DNA from: CAXNKH01 sp049296795
GTDB taxonomy: Bacteria; Pseudomonadota; Gammaproteobacteria; Burkholderiales; Burkholderiaceae_C
NCBI GenBank assembly: GCA_049296795.1
Contig: JBAQTC010000002.1
Coordinates: forward strand, 1 to 64,000
Length of the DNA: 64,000 nucleotides
Direction: 5' to 3'
Numbering within the stretch: the stretch's first letter is position 1; each line of letters opens with the position of its first letter. Below are positions 23,773-31,577 of the stretch, one piece after another. The notes beneath the pieces were generated by a model, which ran no database searches, was not told where the DNA came from, and was given only the letters and a program-made list of their open reading frames with translations. The position numbers were made by a program, and so were the translations under genes.

Positions 23773-25437
23773 CTAAAACGTCCTAAATCCAACGCCCGAC
23801 GTTATTTGATTATCCAAGCTACATTGTATAGAAATAATTAAACTAATGATACCGTCCACTTTGGCTGATTTATCTGATTCGTTTTTTCGAACCTTGACGT
23901 TTCCATTCACATCCTCGTAAACCTCGCAATTTCCCAATTGCCAGCCGACAAATGGGTTTCCATCGTGCTTAACCTCATGCTGCATGATTAATTTTTCCAA
24001 ATGCTTGGACGGGTTACTTAATGTGGCCATCCCCTGCCCCACTTTTTTGACGGGTAAGCCGTTTTCATGAAGCCTAGCCACCAGACTGGCGGCGTTATAA
24101 GCATCGTATCCAATCTCCTGGACATCGTATTTATGGCACTGGGCAATGATGTAATCACTGATTTCCCGGTCATCCATCACATTTCCATCTGTAATATGGA
24201 GAATTCCAGACTTCCGCGCCACCCTGAATATGTCGCCATAATGTTTTGGGATTAACTCATAACCGGCCTGGGGTAAAAAGAACTTGAACTCAGCCTCATA
24301 ATCGTCATCGGCATAACGCTTGAGGGTGCAAACTGCGTTCAGGTCGCGGGTCGATGCCAAGTCAAAACCAATGAACACCGCCTCCGGCTCGTCCCGATCT
24401 GGGACCAGGGCGCAGCGCTTGTCATCCCAGTAAGCGCGATCCACCCAGGCGCTGTTGGCTGAGACATAGACGTTCAAGGTTTTGCACAAAAACTCATTGA
24501 GCGCAGCCGGTTTGTGCTGGGCCTGCTCTGCCCTCTCAGCAATCGCATCCTCGAAAACCGAGATTCCATGCATGGGATTGACCTTGGACCAAGTGGCCGG
24601 GTCGCGCCAATCGTCCTGCGAGTCCAACCCATAGAGCAGGCCAAACCAGCGCGGGTTGTCATCGGCCTCACCCGTCAGCATGGATTGCAACAGGCTCATG
24701 TCCTCGTAGAACTTGGTTTCCTTGGTGAAGCTGGCCGTCGTGATGTAAATACGCAGCGGATTGCGCCGCGCCACCATGCCTGAGTGCAAAACCTCGATGG
24801 AGTTGCGATCAACGATTTGCGCCGCCTCATCGACGATGGCGCAGCTCGGATTCATGCCGTCGCCGGTCTTTTTGGTGTCCCGGCTCAAAGCCTTGAACAC
24901 GGTCTGACTGTCGCCGGCTTTGGTGATCTGATGGCGCGACACGTTGAACAAACCGGCCACATCACCCGGCATGGTTTCCACAAAACCGGTGGCCGCATGA
25001 AACACGATCCCAGCCTGCTCGCGGGTCGTGGCCAGCGTATAGACCTCAGCCCCCGCCTCTCCCCACATCAGCTCATACAAACCGATTGCCGCAGTCAACG
25101 TCGATTTGCCGGCCTTGCGTGGAATGAACACGATAACGTCCGTCACCATTCTCAGCTTAGGGTCGGACTTACCCCGAAACCCGTACACCGCACAGATCAA
25201 GAAAATCTGAAACGGCTCCAACACCAGCGGCTTACCCGCATCCGGCCCCTTGGTATGGACCAGGGTTTGTGCGAAGCTCAGGAAATGCTCAACGTAATTA
25301 GCGTGGAACTCCCAGGACCAGGTCTTGTTTTTAAGCTGGTCCAAGAACCGCTGACAGGCCAGCCGAATGTAGTTGCAGGCTTTGATTTCCCCTCGCGTAA
25401 CACTGATCGCATAATCGATGCCGTCTGCATAGTTCAT
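23773..25437 (-). CDS. terL: Terminase large subunit
   Basis: This 554-aa packaging motor has a Walker A variant at 106-112 (PRKAGKS), Walker B at 199-204 (CAIVDE) and the RNase-H-like nuclease acids Asp359 (GFDLAST), Asp445 (GYDAYNA) and Asp528 (KVDGI). This is the Terminase_1/HK97-like family. It pumps DNA into the prohead using ATP and cuts concatemers. It is coupled to the methyltransferase gene by a 4-bp overlap. Confidence 0.96.
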   Translation of the reverse strand: MNYADGIDYAISVTRGEIKACNYIRLACQRFLDQLKNKTWSWEFHANYVEHFLSFAQTLVHTKGPDAGKPLVLEPFQIFLICAVYGFRGKSDPKLRMVTDVIVFIPRKAGKSTLTAAIGLYELMWGEAGAEVYTLATTREQAGIVFHAATGFVETMPGDVAGLFNVSRHQITKAGDSQTVFKALSRDTKKTGDGMNPSCAIVDEAAQIVDRNSIEVLHSGMVARRNPLRIYITTASFTKETKFYEDMSLLQSMLTGEADDNPRWFGLLYGLDSQDDWRDPATWSKVNPMHGISVFEDAIAERAEQAQHKPAALNEFLCKTLNVYVSANSAWVDRAYWDDKRCALVPDRDEPEAVFIGFDLASTRDLNAVCTLKRYADDDYEAEFKFFLPQAGYELIPKHYGDIFRVARKSGILHITDGNVMDDREISDYIIAQCHKYDVQEIGYDAYNAASLVARLHENGLPVKKVGQGMATLSNPSKHLEKLIMQHEVKHDGNPFVGWQLGNCEVYEDVNGNVKVRKNESDKSAKVDGIISLIISIQCSLDNQITSGVGFRTF

Positions 25438-26816
25438 GCTGGCAGCGGGAACGGCTCCGAGGTGGACTCAAGAATGGCTTGCCGGCCTGTGAACTCCTGC
25501 CATCGCTTGACGATGACATCGCAATATTTAGGGTCAAGCTCCATCAGGCGCGAGGACATTCCCAGACGATCCGCAGCGATCATGGTGGAACCTGAACCGC
25601 CGAAACCATCGATCACAATATCCCCAGGTCGAGCCGAGGCTTTGAGCATCTTCTCTATCAAACCCACAGGTTTCATGGTTGGGTGTTCTGCGGAACGCTT
25701 GGGCTTCTCATGAAAGAAAATCGAAGCTGGCCGCTCCTCTACCTGAGCGTCACCCGTGATCACCATAACGGCATCGCCCACCTTGACCTGCCACCGGCCA
25801 TCGTCGAGCTTTGTGAATGGGCTGGACTCACCAGACTCCACAATGGTGGTGAGCTTGCGCCCGCCGCACCAACGATGCGCGCTCCCAGGCTTCCAGCCAT
25901 ACAAGATCGGCTCATGCATCCATTGGTAATCGGAGCGACCCAAAACCAGCGAGTTTTTTCGCCAAATTAAGCAACCCGACAGCTTGAAACCCGCCTTGAT
26001 AAAAGATCGCCTGAAGTTCAAACCTTCTGTGTCGGAATGCGCAACATAGATCGGTGCGCCAGACTTTAAAACCGAATACATACCGATATAAGCATCAAGC
26101 AAGAACTGGCTGAATTGTTCATCACCCATGTCGTCATTTAATATTTCCCTGGTGTTTCTGTTGCCACCATCGACCTTGTTCTTGTTGGCGGCGTTTCCCT
26201 TTGCACCACCATAGGCCACGTTGTATGGTGGGTCAGTCCAACAGGCATCCGCCTTTTCACCAGCCATCAGCGTGTCCCATGCATCAATCTCAAGGGTTGA
26301 GCCGCACATCACGCGATGAGCGCCGCAAACCCACACATCCCCCAAAACCGTAACCGGGTTTTCAGGAACATCAGGGACAGCATCCTCGTCGGTTAACCCT
26401 TCCGTACCCTGCGGGTTAAGCGCAGCCAACTCATCGGCGGTAAAGCCAAGCAGGTCAACGTCGAAGTCCATCTCTTTCAGGTCGTTAATCTCCAAGGCCA
26501 ACAACTCGTTATTCCAGCCGGCGTTCAGGGCCAGTTTATTGTCGGCAATGATGTATGCCTTCTTTTGAGCCTCGGTTAAATAATCGAGCCTGATACAGGG
26601 CACTGTTTTCATCCCAAGTTCACGTGCCGCCAATAATCTTCCATGCCCAGCAATAATGCCACCTTCGCCGTCAATTAATATGGGATTGGTGAATCCAAAT
26701 TCCCTGATACTAGCGGCGACCTGGGCTAATTGCCCTTCAGAGTGCGTCCTACTATTTCTGGCATAAGGCGTTAATTCATCGACACTTATCTGCTCAATTG
26801 ACGTATCAGTTATCAT
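25434..26816 (-). CDS. ParB-domain DNA methyltransferase (N6-adenine type)
   Basis: The 460-aa protein fuses a ParB/sulfiredoxin-like N-domain (residues 1-90, with GGIIAGHGRLLAARELGM) to a beta-class DNA methyltransferase. Catalytic motif IV DPPY is at 195-198 and the AdoMet loop FGGSGS at 405-410, so motif IV precedes motif I. It probably methylates adenines in phage DNA, protecting it from host restriction or marking packaging sites. It lies between small and large terminase genes with 4-bp overlaps on both sides. Confidence 0.93.
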   Translation of the reverse strand: MITDTSIEQISVDELTPYARNSRTHSEGQLAQVAASIREFGFTNPILIDGEGGIIAGHGRLLAARELGMKTVPCIRLDYLTEAQKKAYIIADNKLALNAGWNNELLALEINDLKEMDFDVDLLGFTADELAALNPQGTEGLTDEDAVPDVPENPVTVLGDVWVCGAHRVMCGSTLEIDAWDTLMAGEKADACWTDPPYNVAYGGAKGNAANKNKVDGGNRNTREILNDDMGDEQFSQFLLDAYIGMYSVLKSGAPIYVAHSDTEGLNFRRSFIKAGFKLSGCLIWRKNSLVLGRSDYQWMHEPILYGWKPGSAHRWCGGRKLTTIVESGESSPFTKLDDGRWQVKVGDAVMVITGDAQVEERPASIFFHEKPKRSAEHPTMKPVGLIEKMLKASARPGDIVIDGFGGSGSTMIAADRLGMSSRLMELDPKYCDVIVKRWQEFTGRQAILESTSEPFPLPA

Positions 26817-27277
26817 CCCGGCCCTCTTAAGAGTTTAGAAAACTTGCCGCCCTCGGTTTTAACTCCTGTCGCCAATCTGCTTTTTGGAGTTAGCCCCAAT
26901 TCATTCATTAATGTGATGGCGCGAAATAATGCTTTATCTCCGGCAGTTAAATAAGGATTGGGGCCAATGGCTTTATTGGGAAAGGTAATAATCACGCCCC
27001 GCTGCATAACCTTATGTCGGCAGTCAATATAAATTCCAAGCTGATCGGCCAAAGCACATAAAACATGGCCGTCCTGGGCACTGCCAATGCCGTAGGTATC
27101 CCACAGGAAGTCTGCCGTCGTTTTAATAAACTCGGTGGCGTCCCATTTTGCAGGGTCATCAAACCATGGCTGCTTGGGGATGCGTTGACGGACATTCTCT
27201 GGCAGTAAGCCGCCTTGATGCTCCTGCTTTGTTCCGTGAACGATATGTAATTCTGGTGGAAATCTGTTTTTTGACAT
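26813..27277 (-). CDS. terS: Terminase small subunit, P27-like
   Basis: The 154-aa protein occupies the position before the terminase genes and ends with the P27-family signature ALFRAITLMNELGLTPKSRL. It recognises the packaging start site. A GAGGG lies upstream of the ATG. Confidence 0.82.
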   Translation of the reverse strand: MSKNRFPPELHIVHGTKQEHQGGLLPENVRQRIPKQPWFDDPAKWDATEFIKTTADFLWDTYGIGSAQDGHVLCALADQLGIYIDCRHKVMQRGVIITFPNKAIGPNPYLTAGDKALFRAITLMNELGLTPKSRLATGVKTEGGKFSKLLRGPG

Positions 27278-27289
27278 TTTATTATTCCC

Positions 27290-27403
27290 TCAAGGGTATA
27301 CCCCCATCGCAACCCCATTTGTGCGAATTTGCAACCGCCCTTGCTCTCCTTCGATTGACAAATATTTAAGTTTATCTCTTGTTTTATCTATTATTTCACT
27401 CAT
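27290..27403 (-). CDS. Possible 37-aa protein between HNH and terS genes
   Basis: An ATG at 27403 opens a frame of 37 codons (MSEIIDKTRDKLKYLSIEGE, then GRLQIRTNGVAM). The amphipathic start and the strand-like rest look like a protein, but no Shine-Dalgarno sequence is visible. It fills most of the 140-bp gap between the HNH gene and terS. Confidence 0.35.
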   Translation of the reverse strand: MSEIIDKTRDKLKYLSIEGEQGRLQIRTNGVAMGVYP

Positions 27404-27417
27404 ATTTTATCTATTAT

Positions 27418-27843
27418 CTACCCATTCACGATGAATGAATAGTCAGTGCGTGCGTAGGTTTTAATTCCATCGGCTGTGTAATGGTCATACTTACCTCTGG
27501 ACTCTCTGCCTGTTTTATGGCTGTGGCATTCATGGCAAAGGCTTTGCAATATATTATGAGTAAAAGCTTCTTCACCAATATGCTGCCACCTGAACAAATG
27601 GTCAACGTGCTGGGCGGCGCATACCTTCCCCCGTAATAAGCAAGCCTGGCATAAAGGCTGAATAGATAACTGCGCCCTCCTCATCGAGCGCCATGCCTGG
27701 GTGTTGTATTTGGCGTTGAGGTATTTGCGCTCAGGACTGTCTGTCTTGACGCCGCTATGCTCAAGGCAAAGGCTTGACTTGCCATCCCTGGGGTTGCGAC
27801 AACCGAGCGACGAGCAGCGGCTGTTGTAGGGTGCGGTTGGCAT
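27418..27843 (-). CDS. HNH endonuclease
   Basis: The 141-aa protein has two zinc-binding Cys pairs (CSSLGCRNP; CQAC) and an HNH core with VDHLFRWQHIGEE, then NLQSLCHECHSHKTG in outline. HNH nucleases next to terminases are needed for cos or pac cleavage in several HK97-like phages. Here it lies one small frame away from terS, so a packaging role is likely. Confidence 0.87.
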   Translation of the reverse strand: MPTAPYNSRCSSLGCRNPRDGKSSLCLEHSGVKTDSPERKYLNAKYNTQAWRSMRRAQLSIQPLCQACLLRGKVCAAQHVDHLFRWQHIGEEAFTHNILQSLCHECHSHKTGRESRGKYDHYTADGIKTYARTDYSFIVNG

Positions 27844-28218
27844 CTATGCCCTAACCTCAAATGGTGTCAGCGTCACCTTGACCAAACCGCGCACCTCCAG
27901 CTTCAAGTCATGCGTCAGCCTGAAGCCTGAATCATTGAACTGCAGTGCATCAGCCAGCCCGTCCAACCCCGCCTTCATGGATGCGATCAAGTTGTCCTCA
28001 TCCCGATCCCTGCGGTTGGGTGGATAGAAATCGAGGTGAACACCGACTTTCTTCACTCCGGTCAAGGTTGATGCGTTCCAACCCGCCTCTTTTGCCAACG
28101 CCCAGCACGCCTGCCGGTATTCCTTCTTGCACCTAGCCAGTACCGCCCAGTGTGGTTTGTTGTTGGGGTTCAGCGCGACCAATGGCCAGGGCAATATAAC
28201 GATATATTTTTCTGCCAT
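27844..28218 (-). CDS. RusA-like Holliday junction resolvase
   Basis: The 124-aa protein contains PPNRRDRDEDNLIASMKAGL, the RusA active-site region with its acidic residues, and LDGLADALQFNDSGF. RusA cleaves four-way junctions left by recombination or replication, which prepares DNA for packaging. Its stop directly abuts the HNH start. Confidence 0.9.
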   Translation of the reverse strand: MAEKYIVILPWPLVALNPNNKPHWAVLARCKKEYRQACWALAKEAGWNASTLTGVKKVGVHLDFYPPNRRDRDEDNLIASMKAGLDGLADALQFNDSGFRLTHDLKLEVRGLVKVTLTPFEVRA

Positions 28219-28461
28219 TCAAGCGCCCTTAATGAATCGATAGGCCCAATCCGACAACAATTTGTTGTAGTTGTCAGTGGCTTTTTTAAGTTGGTCGTTC
28301 TCCTGCTTTAAGCGCCGCACCTCGACAATTGCGTCCTCATGCGTCACGATGACGCTGCCGCCGTCAAGCTCCTTGAACAGCTCCCTATAAAGTTCAGCAA
28401 ACCGAGCCTGCTCAGACAGCGCTTTAATGACCTGCAGGGTTTCGTCCTGGTATTGACTCAT
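28219..28461 (-). CDS. Small phage protein with C-terminal coiled coil
   Basis: An 80-aa product (MSQYQDETLQVIKALSEQAR) with a predicted coiled coil near residues 46-68 (VRRLKQENDQLKKATDNYNK). No family recognised. It lies between the resolvase and Ref-like genes and abuts the former directly. Confidence 0.6.
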   Translation of the reverse strand: MSQYQDETLQVIKALSEQARFAELYRELFKELDGGSVIVTHEDAIVEVRRLKQENDQLKKATDNYNKLLSDWAYRFIKGA

Positions 28462-28739
28462 ATCAACCTCGCTCGGGTATCGAGCAGCAGATCAGCCTCG
28501 CTGATGCCGTGTTCTTTCTCAAAACCTTTGGTGCCCAGGCCGTGAATGCCGGTCGCGCCCTGGTGATGTTCCCAACACAGCGGAATCACATCCATGTTGC
28601 TGGCCCTCTGCCCCATCCCTGTGCCCCTTCGTGGGTGGTGCAGTTGTGCCGGGGTTGCGCCCCAGCCCTTACGCCAACACAAAGCACAACCCAGATCGGC
28701 CACCAAACCCATGTAGCGGCGTATTTCTTTGGCGGTCAT
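28458..28739 (-). CDS. Ref-like recombination-enhancement nuclease (HNH-type)
   Basis: The 93-aa protein matches the catalytic part of phage P1 Ref: LGCALCWR, AQLHHPRRGTGMG, DVIPLCWEHH and GIHGLGTKGFEKEHG. P1 Ref is a RecA-dependent HNH nuclease that cuts at D-loops. This version has only the nuclease domain. It is coupled to ninB by ATGA. Confidence 0.85.
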   Translation of the reverse strand: MTAKEIRRYMGLVADLGCALCWRKGWGATPAQLHHPRRGTGMGQRASNMDVIPLCWEHHQGATGIHGLGTKGFEKEHGISEADLLLDTRARLI

Positions 28740-29179
28740 ACCAGCTCCCCGGTTTCTTGGTCAATGAACTCGATCCCGTTTTCAGCGCCCCAAACGTGCA
28801 GCCACTCAATGAACTCCGCACCATCCTTGCGGCTGAATTTGCGCGATTGCAACCCGACTTCCACCACCCCGGTTTTGTCCAGGTTGGGAATGACCCTGCC
28901 GTGGCTGCGGCCCGTGTCCCGAGCGAATTTGTCGAGCAACAGCCGTTTCCAGTCCTCATTGCCCCAGGTCGCCCCGAGGTGGCTGGCTTGCTTGGTGACC
29001 TCGCCGATCATGGCGTGGTACTTCTTTTCCTGGTCGCGGGTCTTGCTGATCTGCTTGATTTCAATCACCAACTCATGCCCAGCCATCAGCATGGATTTGA
29101 TATGCGGCCAAACTTGATTAAGCAGGGTTTGATGGGCCTGCACCGGGTTGAATAAACTGATGGAAAGGCGTTCCATCAT
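28736..29179 (-). CDS. ninB: NinB/Orf-like recombination mediator
   Basis: I chose the ATG at 29179, which follows GGAAGG; the longer frame overlaps the PLD gene. The 147-aa product shows the NinB pattern: SKTRDQEKKYHAMIGEVTKQ, WKRLLLDKFARDTG and a C-terminal FIEWLHVWGAENGI. In lambda, Orf (NinB) helps load strand-annealing proteins on ssDNA coated with SSB. Confidence 0.87.
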   Translation of the reverse strand: MMERLSISLFNPVQAHQTLLNQVWPHIKSMLMAGHELVIEIKQISKTRDQEKKYHAMIGEVTKQASHLGATWGNEDWKRLLLDKFARDTGRSHGRVIPNLDKTGVVEVGLQSRKFSRKDGAEFIEWLHVWGAENGIEFIDQETGELV

Positions 29180-29180
29180 C

Positions 29181-29885
29181 TCAAAACGCCTTCCACACCC
29201 CAAACTCCCTCACGCCCCGATCATCAATCGCAAATGGAGATATTGTTTCCGTTTGATTTGGCTCAATCAAAGAATATCGATCAAATATGGCCTTGATAAT
29301 CTCAGAATTATTATTTGATTTTCCGGCATCATCCCAAGCACTCTCAAACCAACCAGAATAAAACCCCACCATTGCATCACACACATCCAAATCAAAATGC
29401 TCGACCCGCAGGTTTTTATTCAAATTCATTGAGCTTCTAAAAACAGCACCCATTTTGTCGCCACGCACAATAATAAATTTGGCGTGAATTGAAGCACACC
29501 TGAAAGCATCTACCCCGAGTTTCTCAATTAATGGGCCAGCGAATGATGGTGATTTCTCAAAATTAGCACGATCAAGCAAAACCCTGATTTTATTAATCCG
29601 GCCCGATTCATTAATCTGCTTGGTCCGTTCAATATCATATATTCCTGTGGTCCAGGTCGTTATATCCACATCCGCCCTGCCGCATTGATTGACAATATGC
29701 TCCATCGCGTCGATGGCTGAAAACTGACCCGCCGTTAATCCAGTGATATGGTCGCCGGGATTTAATTCACCCAGGCATTCAGCGGCTGTGGCGGTTCTGG
29801 AAGCCACAACCCTGGTTTCCCGGCTCGCCTTGTATCTCAACGATGATGGCCTGGGCGACTTTGGGGCTTTATCGAATAACGTCAT
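29181..29885 (-). CDS. PLD-like (HxK) nuclease or phosphodiesterase
   Basis: The 234-aa protein has one HKD-type motif near residues 132-160 (ASIHAKFIIVRGDKMGAVF followed by RSSMNLNKNLRVEH), with His-x-Lys and the Ser-x-N-x-x-x-N-x-E tail. Proteins with one HKD motif dimerise to form the active site, as in the nuclease Nuc and BfiI. Its base composition is AT-richer than its neighbours, a sign of separate origin. It sits in the recombination block. Confidence 0.78.
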   Translation of the reverse strand: MTLFDKAPKSPRPSSLRYKASRETRVVASRTATAAECLGELNPGDHITGLTAGQFSAIDAMEHIVNQCGRADVDITTWTTGIYDIERTKQINESGRINKIRVLLDRANFEKSPSFAGPLIEKLGVDAFRCASIHAKFIIVRGDKMGAVFRSSMNLNKNLRVEHFDLDVCDAMVGFYSGWFESAWDDAGKSNNNSEIIKAIFDRYSLIEPNQTETISPFAIDDRGVREFGVWKAF

Positions 29886-30073
29886 TTCTTGCGCTCCACA
29901 TTCATGCGCCGGCGCAAGTCATCGCAAGCCTCTTTGCCCCTGATGCGTTCAATGTCCATAACGACCTGACTCCACCAGACCTTGGCCAAGTTGTCCCCGA
30001 CCAACCAGCTCTTTGCGGTGTACCGCCTGATCCATTCCCGCGCCTCCGAATCCCGCATAAAGTCTGGTTTCAC
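29882..30073 (-). CDS. Small phage protein overlapping another small gene
   Basis: A GTG start directly after an in-frame stop opens a 63-aa frame (MKPDFMRDSEAREWIRRYTA) whose end overlaps the PLD start by 4 bp (ATGA). The content (Trp, Arg, Glu rich, helical) looks protein-like. It overlaps the 75-aa frame upstream by 125 bp in another phase. Confidence 0.55.
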   Translation of the reverse strand: MKPDFMRDSEAREWIRRYTAKSWLVGDNLAKVWWSQVVMDIERIRGKEACDDLRRRMNVERKK

Positions 30074-30176
30074 TCAAATCCCCAGTCAGCATCAGCGCTT
30101 TATTGATGGCCCATTGCGGGATGATTGCGCCGGATTTGAGGCTGTCGAGCAGCAGCTTGGCTTGGATGCTGTTCAT
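29949..30176 (-). CDS. Small phage protein, 3' half possibly out of frame
   Basis: A 75-aa frame begins MNSIQAKLLLDSLKSGAIIP, coupled by ATGA to the replication gene. The first 35 residues look genuine. The last 40 are Gly-rich and read like an off-phase copy of the 63-aa frame. Either both proteins are made in overlapping frames, or one base was gained or lost and this was once a single gene. Confidence 0.5.
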   Translation of the reverse strand: MNSIQAKLLLDSLKSGAIIPQWAINKALMLTGDLSETRLYAGFGGAGMDQAVHRKELVGRGQLGQGLVESGRYGH

Positions 30177-30973
30177 CGTGCCACCGCCAGCTTTATTTTT
30201 GCCATGATCTCTGCCGGCGGTGGGCCGGTATGCTTGGCATCCTGGTCGAGCTTGATCAAGGCCGGGTCACGCCCCTTGGCTGATGGCGTAGTCATGCGGG
30301 CCATGTCGCCACGCTGCAAGCCTGGGATCACCGGCTTATCAATCCACTCTGCCTTAAAACTCCGCCAACCCCGAGCCGAACACTCAGCCAACGCCTCCTC
30401 CAGCGTCCAACCGGCTTTTGCCGCCTCTTTGACGATCAACTCCAACGCTGTTTGTGTCATTGGGGCTTTTTTGGCTGCCCTAACTTTCAGGAAGTCCTGC
30501 CAAACGTAATCAGAAACGCCCTCGGGCGTTGTATTCTTTTTATTCTTCTCTTTCTCTTTCTCTTCTCTTTCTCTAGCTAACGCCGCACTAACGATTGAGG
30601 TAACGCTGGCACCGTTACCTTTGGCGTTACTTTTATGATTTGCCACCCGTTTGGCGGTCATGACACGGTTTTTGGCTGTGTTTCCGTTGTGCCGATCAAA
30701 GTTTGGCAGGCTGATTCCTTCCTCTGTGATAACCAACCACCCTACTGATTGCATCGCATGGCAGAAGCCGCTAACGCCAATAATGCGATCCAGTAACGCC
30801 GAAGTAACGCTGACAGCGTTACCATTAAGCGTGTGTTGATCAAACCAGCGCCAAACCCGAAACAACTTCCCGACGGTTGTGTCAGCGTCATCCCACCCCA
30901 TCCTGGCGGTGATCATCAGCACCTCGGCCTTCTCTGGCGTGCAGGCCTCCATCTTTAACCATTCGCCAGCCAT
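30173..30973 (-). CDS. Phage replication initiator, O/DnaT-like
   Basis: I prefer the ATG at 30973 (MAGEWLKMEACTPEKAEVLM), whose A is shared with the previous stop (TGATG); a start at 30988 is possible. The 266-aa product has a winged-helix N-domain (residues 1-100, typical of phage O-type and gp-encoded initiators), a charged linker (AREREEKEKEKNKKN) and a C-terminal domain with WRSFKAEWI, as in DnaT/primosomal loaders. No phage helicase or primase gene is present, so it should recruit host DnaB. Confidence 0.8.
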   Translation of the reverse strand: MAGEWLKMEACTPEKAEVLMITARMGWDDADTTVGKLFRVWRWFDQHTLNGNAVSVTSALLDRIIGVSGFCHAMQSVGWLVITEEGISLPNFDRHNGNTAKNRVMTAKRVANHKSNAKGNGASVTSIVSAALAREREEKEKEKNKKNTTPEGVSDYVWQDFLKVRAAKKAPMTQTALELIVKEAAKAGWTLEEALAECSARGWRSFKAEWIDKPVIPGLQRGDMARMTTPSAKGRDPALIKLDQDAKHTGPPPAEIMAKIKLAVAR

Positions 30974-31269
30974 CAGCAGGCCACCCATTCGCGTTCAGCG
31001 CGACCCGATGTGCTTTGAACATTGCGCCCAGTCAGGCTGATGCGCCCCATTCTCTGCAGCTCAGCGAGTCTTTTTCCGACAGCGTGGCCAGTGATCTGGC
31101 AGCGCGAAGCGACCCCATCCTTGCCCAGCGGCCCGTGCTGACTCAGGATGTTCACAATGAGGCGGTGATGGTGCGCGGCCAACTCACGCGCTCTCCCCGC
31201 CGCCAAATGGCTGGTGATGGGGTCGCTGTTGCGGGCCAGCGGCGCAAAGTCAAGATCAAACTGGGTCAT
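30973..31269 (-). CDS. Winged-helix DNA-binding protein of the early left operon
   Basis: The 98-aa product contains HLAAGRARELAAHHHRLIV and the HTH-like segment LGKDGVASRCQITGHAVGKR, followed by a wing. It resembles small regulators often located between cro and the replication gene of phages. It could be a CII-like regulator or part of the replication complex. Confidence 0.65.
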   Translation of the reverse strand: MTQFDLDFAPLARNSDPITSHLAAGRARELAAHHHRLIVNILSQHGPLGKDGVASRCQITGHAVGKRLAELQRMGRISLTGRNVQSTSGRAEREWVAC

Positions 31270-31307
31270 GTCTCGCCTCCTTGTTGTGGGTATTCCTCAG
31301 CCGGCGC

Positions 31308-31508
31308 TCATACAGCGTTTGCTGCACAAGGCTTGCTCTTGTCTGTTTTGGGTGCTCTAAACCATTCCGGCCGCATCACTTGGAGCTGCCATAGCCGGGC
31401 CTTTGGAACTTGGTCATTCCACTGACAGATCGCCGCAGGCGAAATGCCTAAAATTCGTGCAAGCGCCGTGGCGGAACCTGCGAAATCTATGGCTTGTTTG
31501 GTTTTCAT
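31308..31508 (-). CDS. cro: Cro-like repressor
   Basis: The 66-aa protein is a compact HTH of the Cro/YdaS type (QAIDFAGSATALARILGISP, then AAICQWNDQVPKARLWQL). It is transcribed divergently from the repressor. Its ATG lies about 7 nt after a TTAAAT -10 element, so its mRNA may be leaderless. It should block the CI promoter during lytic growth. Confidence 0.85.
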   Translation of the reverse strand: MKTKQAIDFAGSATALARILGISPAAICQWNDQVPKARLWQLQVMRPEWFRAPKTDKSKPCAANAV

Positions 31509-31515
31509 AAGTTGA

Positions 31516-31571
31516 ATTTAAGCACACTAACAATTAAATGTCAAGCATGCTAATTTAAGTTGGCTTAAAAT
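31516..31571. promoter_or_regulatory. cI-cro divergent promoters and operators
   Basis: On the minus strand TTGACA (31544-31539), a 17-bp spacer and TTAAAT (31521-31516) form the cro promoter. On the plus strand TAAAAT at 31566-31571 can serve as the cI -10. The sites AAGCACACTAA (31520-31530) and AAGCATGCTAA (31543-31553) are 23 bp apart and overlap the cro -10 and -35 respectively, as expected of operators. A third, weaker match may lie around 31557-31569. Confidence 0.75.
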
Positions 31572-31577
31572 GTGCAT

